From Klebsormidium nitens (taxonomy: Eukaryota > Streptophyta > Klebsormidiophyceae > Klebsormidiales > Klebsormidiaceae), in contig DF237382.1 in NCBI GenBank assembly GCA_000708835.1, positions 1 through 64,000 of the forward strand: a stretch of DNA of 64,000 nt, given 5' to 3'. Made by a program: the position numbers and the translations under genes. Positions 47,702-57,400 of the stretch are shown here, piece by piece. Within the stretch, counting starts at the first letter, position 1. The number at the start of each line of letters is the position of its first letter. The notes beneath the pieces are model-generated. The model did not search any database, was not told the origin of the DNA, and worked only from the letters and a program-made list of their open reading frames with translations.

Positions 47702-48785
47702 GACTTGGTGCGCGTAAGTTTGACCAAAAATGGAGCTAATGTGTAGATTGGTAGTCAATGTTCTTCCATACAAGCTCCTTCCCGAACAGCAGTAACTAGT
47801 ACTGATCCCAGGTTTGAGTTTTCAGAGTGGCCCTCCCCGTTTGAGCCTCTTCTTTGGCAAAAGGGGAAAGTTTTGTGCTTCTGCTCAAAAAATGAAGAGG
47901 CTCGTCGCTGGCAATTACAAGACGTTTGCAACACTCCGAATTTGTTCCTCGTCTACATTCTTACAGCAATCTGAACTGCATAAAACGCAAAGATGGGTAT
48001 TGGCAGAGGGCGCATGTACAGGTGACTGTATGTGATGCTGCCATGCCACCAAAGGCCATTATATATAATGCCAGATAAGTATATAACAGATAAGAAATGT
48101 GATTTTCCAGCAATGGTAGGGGTACTTATGTATACGCACTTCGCATTGAACCATAATAACTGGCCAAGTAATCGAAGCGTAAATTCCAGCTAAGTAGATA
48201 TACTGCGTGACACACTGAATGTTGATTATACAGTGCCTTGCTAGTACGCGCATTCATTGCTGCGGTATGCACGCGCCAATTAACTTAGCTCTAGTTAAAG
48301 CTTGTATACTTGTGATTGAGCATGATCGACGTCACACTCGAGGACTGCAATTGGCCATGCAGGCCATGCTGCACCTACAATTCTCACTGGCTTGTATGGC
48401 ACATACTTAAATTGCAAGAGTGACTATCGCACTCGGCTTGAGTCCACGACGCCTATCACCACACTTGGACTAGTTCATATTATTAATTCTCATCCTTTTG
48501 CCCCAATAATAATGAGCTCGAAAGGAGAGTTGCTTCCATGCATCTAGCTTGCCTGAAGCAATGTATAGTACCACTATCAATCATTCTAGAGGCCCTGCTT
48601 TAAAACCAGACGAGTTCTGACTACAGTGATTGTCTCACTGATCTAGCAACCGTTAGCCCCTCCTGGCAATACTGCGAGCAATTTTCTAAGCGCCTTTCAA
48701 TCTATCCACTACAAAGTATGGCAAGCGAGCGCGGCATCTAGGGACTATATTTGCAATGCCATAGGTCTGATCCACAAAGCTGTGG
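47702..48785. other. Convergent intergenic spacer (SPCS1/tRNA-Sec and small Rieske gene)
   Basis: No gene is recognised. About 48040-48760 is AT-rich with TATATA strings, GTATGCACGCG, GGCCATGCAGGCCATGC and CCATGCATC, as in the other convergent spacers. Part of it should be the 3' UTR of the minus-strand Rieske gene. Confidence 0.55.
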
Positions 48786-50388
48786 TCAGTTTGTTGTCCT
48801 TTCATTCTTTGTCACCACCAAAGAGTCGCCCTCTTTGCGCACACCAAATGTAGAGATCCCCTGAAAAGAAGCAGCAAGGCTCGAACTAAGAATCAAAGAA
48901 AGGCATAGCCACCATCTGGCTTTCTGAAAAACTTCCCATGATTAAGAACCATATGAACCAGATATGCAACACGATCTATCACTTAACTGATATTGGACAT
49001 AGTTTCTAAGCGCAGGCCCGTTGCAACGGAGACATGTTTCTCCACAAGGTAAAGGCTTGAAGCTTCTCGAGTTTGAGTGACAAAAGTAGAGAGACCCACC
49101 TTCGGCCTACGAAAAATAGTACATGCTCTAGAGCAGCATATGTCCTCCATATCTGTCACCTCGCCAGTCTTTAAGTCTACGCACCACCCATGCCAGGGAC
49201 ATCGAAGTTCGCATCCTTCAAGAGAACCTGCAAGCGATCAGAGAAAATGATAAACTAGGACTTGGATACCAAGTACTGGGCTATTGCACAACTGACACTC
49301 GAAAAGGTGTCCATTTCTTCGTTAAGATTCTTCCAGTGCAAAAGATTGATCAAAGGCTCCAGATTGAGGTTCATGAGAAAGGCAGCTTTCAGATCCAAAG
49401 TCAAACCGGGATGCTGGTCATACCCCAAGGACATTGGATGCCCAAAGCAAGAGAGAGGGCATATTCAAACAAAGCCCTGCAAAATTCAGGTATTAAATCT
49501 TAAATTTTGGAGTCCCTTACCTCCAGCCAGGGGCCAGCCCTTGTGGGGGCAACTCTGCACCAAGAGCTGGGGTCAGAAGGTGCTGCTGGCTTTACAACCA
49601 CCCATCACCAGACCACATTTCGTACCACATCTCAAGGCAAATCTCATAGGTACCCACACTCTGTCTTCCTTTGAGGTAAAAGAGGGAAACAGAGATGAAT
49701 TACGTTCATACAGACTAAAGAAAGCAGCTATCAGCGCTCACGACAAGATGCTAGCGCCCTCCAAATCCTGTGTACCTTCGAGAATATTCTTTGAGATTGA
49801 TTGGTCATTGCCTTGCGTTTGACGTCATATGGAGAAAGCCATCTTGCCAAACACCAAGCATGTCATTCTAAACTCACATTTTCAACTGCATAAAACCCCT
49901 CCCCTGTGTTGAAGACAACAACGTCCTGAGTTGAACTGACACCTGCGAGTGCAATGGCACCTGTTAGCTCAAAGGAGCCTTCCGTGCGGTGGTGCAAACT
50001 TTTACAACCTCCTATGCTTGACTCAAGCTCTGGTCGTTAAGGTAACCTGGAGCATCGCTGCATGGTGTAAGGTCAGGGCGCTTGCAGTGGCGTCGAACTA
50101 GGAGAGATGCATTGAGCAGATTCTGATCCTATTGGAGGGCCCCAACTGGGGGCAAAGACCTTTGAACTGCCACCCAGCAAGGGGAATCCCCCCACAGCTT
50201 CGCAAAGCAGAAACATGCAACACTACTTCAGATTTGATGGTTTCAGGAGCTTCACTCCGTGCTCCAGTGCTGCACTCACCAGCTTCTGCCCCCACCGCTT
50301 CTCGTGCACCTTGTAAGGTCAATTGCACCACCACCGACCTGCCCCTCCGTGGAATTTGTGCAGAGGGGACTCTCACCTCCTCTGCCAT
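48786..50388 (-). CDS. Small Rieske [2Fe-2S] domain protein
   Basis: Five exons on the minus strand: 50280-50388, 49878-49942, 49521-49554, 49100-49227 and 48786-48860. They give 136 aa with every phase agreeing, although each exon alone is too short to stand out. The core reads DVVVFNTGEGFYAVEN, then SCPHKGWPLAGG (first ligand box, Cys-Pro-His), then ELRCPWHGWCVDLKTGEV (second box, Cys-x-x-His), then GVRKEGDSLVV. This is the plan of soluble Rieske-type ferredoxins and NirD-like proteins, not of petC or the mitochondrial subunit: there is no membrane helix, and the boxes have CPHKG and CPWHG in place of CTHLGC and CPCHGS. The partner and role are unknown. The proposed ATG at 50388 gives no clear transit peptide. 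An upstream exon could be hidden in the gap at 50629-51148. Confidence 0.88.
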
Positions 50389-51403
50389 CCTTGAGCACAC
50401 ACAGCGATTGCCCTACCATCGCCGCTTCTTTTCACCGACTGTTCTGACAATCAGACCTCACGGTGGGCCTCAGTTGCAGGCAGGAACCTGCCATGCCAGG
50501 CCAACGGCATTACAGGCGTGCTCTTCGTCCTTGAATGTAAGATCAAAGATGGAGGGACATTGCCCTCACCTGAAGCCGTCTTCCCCCATCCTCCCCCCAT
50601 CCTCCCATGCAACATGACGAAATGACGTNNNNNNNNNNNNNNNNNNNNNNNNNNNNNNNNNNNNNNNNNNNNNNNNNNNNNNNNNNNNNNNNNNNNNNNN
50701 NNNNNNNNNNNNNNNNNNNNNNNNNNNNNNNNNNNNNNNNNNNNNNNNNNNNNNNNNNNNNNNNNNNNNNNNNNNNNNNNNNNNNNNNNNNNNNNNNNNN
50801 NNNNNNNNNNNNNNNNNNNNNNNNNNNNNNNNNNNNNNNNNNNNNNNNNNNNNNNNNNNNNNNNNNNNNNNNNNNNNNNNNNNNNNNNNNNNNNNNNNNN
50901 NNNNNNNNNNNNNNNNNNNNNNNNNNNNNNNNNNNNNNNNNNNNNNNNNNNNNNNNNNNNNNNNNNNNNNNNNNNNNNNNNNNNNNNNNNNNNNNNNNNN
51001 NNNNNNNNNNNNNNNNNNNNNNNNNNNNNNNNNNNNNNNNNNNNNNNNNNNNNNNNNNNNNNNNNNNNNNNNNNNNNNNNNNNNNNNNNNNNNNNNNNNN
51101 NNNNNNNNNNNNNNNNNNNNNNNNNNNNNNNNNNNNNNNNNNNNNNNNTGAGAACTGTGCTGGGCACGGGTAAGGTGCAGAGCATTCTAGGGTTTCAAGC
51201 AAGCAAACCCTAAAGCCGTCAATTCATCTGCGCTGGAGCCTGGAGGGCCATAATTGTCTGCATTGCATTTGAATAGATCTGTTATGAGATGAAAGCTTGA
51301 TGACGCCAATGGAGCTGAGCGAAGCAGATTGCAAAGGGCAATCCAGTGAGGGGTTGCGGCTATTTGCGGAGCGATCGCTGTTTTGCAGGACGAAGCTGGG
51401 GCC
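50389..51403. promoter_or_regulatory. Divergent promoter region small Rieske gene / PIGQ, with paired telo-boxes
   Basis: More than half of this stretch is an assembly gap. To its right, TAGGGTTT at 51188-51195 and AAACCCTAAA at 51205-51214 form an inverted pair of telo-boxes. The left side (50400-50628) has open reading but no recognised family. Confidence 0.45.
50629..51148. other. Assembly gap (520 N)
   Basis: A run of undetermined bases. First exons of either flanking gene could be missing here. Long open frames that cross it are artefacts. Confidence 1.
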
Positions 51404-54400
51404 ATGAGGTTTGGCAGCTCGCAGTACGTAAACTTTTCACTGTGGCAAGTCGTTGTATGCATTGCAGATTCCGAGCGTATCGTGGTGGTGCCTGAAGGAG
51501 CTTGTCGACCTCTCATAACTTTTTCAATCCAGCTGAAAACATTGTGGATAACAAGTTTGAATTGGTGCAATATTATGTTCAGGTCTGGGGCATCGTGTAC
51601 AAGCACGAGCTCTGTCATAGTCATCCCTCAGTTGAATCGTGCTTCTTGCTGTTCCTAGCATTGGCTGTTTCCCAAGCTGCACATAGACACTTACAAGGAA
51701 ATCTGTTGACCATTCTTTCCTGTTCTCCCGACCTGAAATTTGAGCTCCACTAGAAACAGTCGGTTGGCAGTTTGCCCCAACTCTCATTGGAATGAATGTA
51801 AACTCCCCCGAGTCCAACCACCATTTGCTCATACTCAAGCTGCGCAATGCTTTCTTTTCAGGTGCTGGTGCTCTCCGAAACTCCCAAGCCCCCTTCAAAG
51901 CTCGTGCATGCCCTGGCTGCCTTGCATGAGCTGGCTAGAAGACAGCTCCTGTTCGCCATGAGTTTGCTGGAGATCCTGACGTGGCCAACCAGGTGCCTAT
52001 GGGATGTTTGCAACTCTCAGCTGCTTGGAAGGGGAGCGCTGGTTCACCGGAGCGCCGCTGTACAAGCTCTGTACCATAAAGTTGCTGGCTGCCGCCAAGG
52101 TACTAAGTTGTGAAGACTTCCTTCTGGCATGGATAGATTCCTTTTGAAACCAGCAAATGCAACGAAAGAAAGCATGCATGTGTTGGGAAAAGGACAATCC
52201 TGTGGAGTAGATAACCTTTGTGAATTTAGACTGACGTACAACCACCCAGGACGACAATACTTTTGAAAGTTTCTTGCAGAATTTTGGAAAGACTCTCCTG
52301 ATTGAATATTCCGGGAGTCATTGTTGGGTTCCCAAGTAGTACAGTGTGTTTGATCAGCAATTGATGACAGAGCAACCTTCCGAAGTAGGGGAGATCGTTT
52401 TCAAAAGGTACATATCGCTGAGAGTTGTCACTGTCAAGGCACTCCTCGATCATGTACAATCCCCCTTCACTTGTGAGCCAAAGCACTTGGGCCATTGACT
52501 TCCGGACAAGTTTTAGAAACCGGACAGTTTCAAAATCCTATTCACACTTTGTCGGCCTCCTCATCTTACCAAGTTGGAGATGGCCCAGTAGGTCTGAGGC
52601 TTGACGTTCCCCGTCAGCCATCGTGACTTTGTACTCACAATCTAGACCTTGTGAGCCAAAAGCAAAGGAATCCCCCTATCTCGGAGCAATCTTCGCTCAT
52701 GCTCTACTGATATCGCCACTCTTTTGGTGCTTCCCTCGAATCTGACTCAACCGTTCTCCTCCTTTTCACAGCCCCTGGGACCCCTCCTCTCTCCGTCCAT
52801 CAAAGGGGCGCCCTCATCACCTCCGGAGTCCTCGACGTCCTCCTGGGTATCGCAGGGGGGGGTTTCCTCCTGAGGCACCGGGGGCGGCTGCAAGCCTTGG
52901 CCGCAGAGGCGAGCGAGCGCCTGGTGGACGGTGTGCTGACGGGGGGCACGGAATGGCTCATGTCAGTGGCGCCGGCGGGGCTGAAGCTGAATGAGGAGCT
53001 GGACGTGTTCATGGGGCGTGCGGTGCTGAGGATACTGCAGGTAAGCAGACGACTGGAAGGGTGTGCCTTGGCACCAGAAGTGAAGTGGCAGGCAGAATGA
53101 GTAGCCAGAATTTTGAGTTCTTGGGAAGCGGAGTTCGGGTCAAATGGCCGTTAAGCTTGCTTCTTGTGCATGTGGTAAGGATGACGTGTGGACCTGGGCA
53201 CTATGTTAGTGTCCAAGCACACACTGCTCTATAGATGCCGCAAACAGAATTCTACTTGTGAGGTCCTTTATCCCAATGCTCTCATGGCTGTTTTGGGATC
53301 GAAGCATCGCCTTCAAACGACCTCCCATCATAGCAGAACAGACTTGTTTTTTTTGTGCCTTTCCAGCTTCCTTCTTGGATCGTTTGCAGTTATTGCAGGC
53401 TGGTCCATTTTAGACTTCGTGTCTCACAGATTTGTCGTTTATTTCATCCTGTGTGCGGTCATAGCTCTCATCAGAGCTGCCCGTGGTCTCATTGATTCCG
53501 TCTGTTGAGAGCCGTCTTTTTTGATGGTGCACCCAGTTTTCGATGGCGGCTAACAAAGCGTCGTGATGGAGTAGGCTATGACGTTAGCGGACCAGTCCTG
53601 AGCATGCTTCGAGCTCAAGCTCAGGCAAGGAGAACGGCGCTCTTTCATTTTGGCCTTAACTTGAGTGAAGGGACACTGCTTATGACTGTTGATCGCTTGT
53701 GTCCCTGGTTCCTCAACATGCTGCCAGCAATTGGACGACGGAATTCTTCTGGTGACAGTTCTTGCTTCGTTACAACGACTCCTCGTATTTGCCCACTAGC
53801 AGTGCTTTCAACATTGTCTTTAGTCCGCTGCCCCCTTATTGTGTGTCATTTCAGGGCTTATCTAGGTTCGTGTTTTCCCTCGAGAGATGCTTGCATCGTG
53901 CATATGGCGATGATACCGTGTGAGCGCAGCCTGAGCTACATTCAGAGCTCACTGGAAACTGTGCATCATTGAAGCCAGCTGTCAGTATGAGCAGGCACAA
54001 TTGCCAGGAACAATGTGTCTTTCTCTCCACGCATACCTCTTGTTCCGAGTGACCCTTCCTGCTGAGTGTCGCATCCCTTGCTGTCACACTGTTCCTTTAG
54101 TGCCTTTTTTCAGCTTCGAAGAAACAGGGAGACGTTTTGCTAGCGAAAACCAGCAAGTTGAAGCGGCTGGACCCTTCATATCCGTTCAGAGTGCATGCTG
54201 AGCAAAGTTTGTTTTCAATGAGATTCTGTCTTCCACAAGCCGCTAACCTTCCTCCTTCATCCACGTGGCAGGGATGACGTCCGGGTCTGGCCACCGGGTT
54301 GGTGTCCAAATCCTTGATTTCAGAATCGAAACCCGCCTTCAGAAACCACTTTTGAGGTCTCTTTCTCCTGATTCATTTGTGGCCGCTTTGAGTTGAGGAA

Positions 54401-57400
54401 GGTTTGCTGATGTCTGTTCTCCAAGCGGCGCTTCAATGTCTAGTGAAACAAGCGTTTGTAACCATGTATTCTCTGGAATGCTTCGTTCCCTCAACCCTTC
54501 TAAGCAGCAAATTGCCGTCGTGGTGTGCTATGTCGAGCCTCGTCATCGGATTGTTTGGAATTCTCTTGCGGCAGGCGGCCTCTACAAACTTGCTGCCTTG
54601 TCTATCTCAGTCTCGTCCACCGCATCCGGTGCGGCCATACCTGTTTTCAAACTTCCCGTGTTCTCACGAACTTTTTTGTGTTTAAAGGCCCTCGTTTCTG
54701 TCAAGCTACCAGACTATACCTCGCTGGCAAAGCACGGAAGCACGGTGGCTGGGTAGGCTATGAAAAGAGCGGACCATTCCATCGAGCATGTTTCAGGTAC
54801 AAGCTCAGGCTCCTTAGCAAATTCCTCGGAGCCCCGTCGTCTCGACCTTTCCATAGACTTTGAGGACACTGCTCACGATTGTTGATTGCTTGTATCCCTG
54901 GTTCCTCAACAAGCTACTAGCACTTCACACCGAAGTGCTGCTCTTGATGAAGTTTCTTGCTCGATTGTAAGGACTCCTGGTGGTTGCTCCACTAGCAGTG
55001 CTTCCGACATTGTATTTAGTCCGCTGCCATCGTACCTGCCGTTGTACTGAGTCATCCTGAGGCTTATCTGGCTGGTGGAAATACTGCAAGGTTGCTTGCT
55101 ATCGTGGATGTGGCGATGATAGTGTCTGAGCACGTCCCGAGCTGCCTTTTGAGCTCATTGGCGCTATCAGTGATGCAGACCTGAAGCCAGCTGTCACTAT
55201 GAGCGTGCCCGATTGCCCAACAGACATGTGTAGTCTTCCAAGCGTACTGCCATTTTGTGGTTATTGTCCCCGTAGGGCGTCGAGTCGGCGTTCACACCGT
55301 CCTTGCGGGTCCGACCGGTGTCTAGACGCAACTCAGTTTCCCAAATGGATCTGTTATCGACCCCTCTCAATCTTAAAATACATCTTAAGCGCTGATAAGT
55401 ACGGAAGAAACAGGGGACGTCTGTCAATATTGAGGCGCAAGAATCATTGTCGACACGCCGGAAGTGTGTAGCCCTTCCTGAAGCATGCTGAACGGATCTC
55501 TGTCGTACGATTTCGGTGTTCAGTAAGCCGTTGACTCGCTTGTTCTTCCACGTGGCAAGGATGACTCCGGACCTGGGCAACCCGTTGGTGTCCAGAGTTC
55601 TGTCTGCAAGTTTTCAGATGCTGCGTTTACTAACTTCTTTTTGAAGTCCTGTGTTCCGATCTCCATGGCCGCAACAGATATCTCGCTACCAACCTCTCCG
55701 AGCGGCGCTTCAACAGCAAGCGGAATGCTTTCGAAGGACGAGGCTGGCCTTTTGCAGCGATCCGAAGTGGTCGTTGGCAACTCGATGCGCTTGTGACCCG
55801 AGGCGGCCAACGTTGTAGCTAGTCTTCTCTCTTATTTCGCTGTTGCAGCGGCTTATACTTCCACTCGTCTGGGTGGGAGTAGTTTGTGCAGTGGCTAAAA
55901 GAACACGAGCACAGGCCCCCAGCCTGCATGTTGTTGAGATTGCGTGGCGTCTGTTTAGAAAAACATCTGTCCGGTCCCTGCAGTCGTCACACAAGTAGTA
56001 GGTTCTGAGCGTCTCCGGTTCCTAGTTCAGCGATATCATCAGATCTGACTGCTGCGTCGAAACGCAACGTACGACCTGCGGTAGCAATTGGAGCAGACTT
56101 TCTGGCAGGACTTGAATACTTCGAAGGTTTTGACTGACTTCCGAATGCAAAATTTCTGGACGCCCCTCGTATGTTCGGAAGTGCATTGCTGTCGCTTCGC
56201 AGTACGCGGACCCCTTCTCGTACAGCGTATTGGGGTCGAGCATGGGAATGAAAACGATTGTTGACGAGCTCAAAACTTCCGCAAGCGGCAACCGATGGTT
56301 GCACTTCTTTTTAGTGAGTTTTAAATTGCGGCGATGATGGTCTCCACCCTTGAGCGGTCTGCTCCGTCAGCCTGCTCATTGAATCACCGAAGTTCCACGG
56401 ATGCCGCTCAATTGCTGTGCTTCCTTAAGGGACGGCGTTTGTGAGAGTCTAGCACTACCTAGCGGTGCTATGTGCATGACGAATGATTGATATCGGCAGT
56501 CCCACATCACCAGCGGCGTTCAAATACCTCTTCCCTCATCAGTTGTTCCTGTTATCAATCCTGGGATCAGAGAGTGAGACGCGTATGTTGAAGGCTCCCA
56601 CCTTCGACCAATGCGTCGTGGGATGCGGCGATGAAGGTCTTCGTTCTTGAGCAATCTGCTCCGTCAGTCTGCTCAATTGTAGTAGTTCAACCAGATGCCG
56701 CTCATTCACGCTTCTTTGAAGGATAGTTACTTGAGCGGTACTCAGAGGCCAATATTCATGGAGGACTGCTTGCTGTCGGATGTCCCGCATCAACTAGCGG
56801 CGTTCAGATACCTCCTCCTTCATCAGTTGCCCCTCTTCTTCATCCTTAGATATCAAGAGAGAGACGCTATCGTAATGAAGGTTCTCACCGTTGAGTAAGC
56901 GTCTTTAGAAGCGGCGATGACAGTCTTTACCCTTGAGCAATATGCTCACTGGAAGAATTGTGCACAGATGCCGCTCCTTTATTGCGCTTCCTTGAGGGGC
57001 ACTAATCAAGACAAATGAGCTCAAAACCAACGGTGCGTGGTTCTTGGTAATTTGCGCGCTATCGCGCGCCACGCTAAGCACGGCATTCAGGTTCTTTTTC
57101 CCTCATCAACTGTCCCTGCGCTCAAACCTCAAGACACTAGAGTCGAAACGCGTATCTGTAAGAAGGGCTCTCACCTTTGAGCATTTCGTCTTCGGAAGCG
57201 GCGATGATGATTTTTTACCCTTGAGCGGTCCGCCTGTCAATTTGCTCAACGAAGAATCTCAGCGTCTGATGCCGCTCATTCGTTGCCCTTCCTTGAGGGT
57301 CAGTACTCAAAAAAGTTCAGCCATTTCCAACGGTGTGTGGTTCATGAAAACTGCGTGCTGTCGGAAGCGCCACATCAAGCAGCGGCGTTAGATTCCTCGT

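Noticed and set aside
50451-51202. Long open frames on both strands across 50451-51202
   Set aside because: They run through the 520-base assembly gap and consist mostly of undetermined residues.
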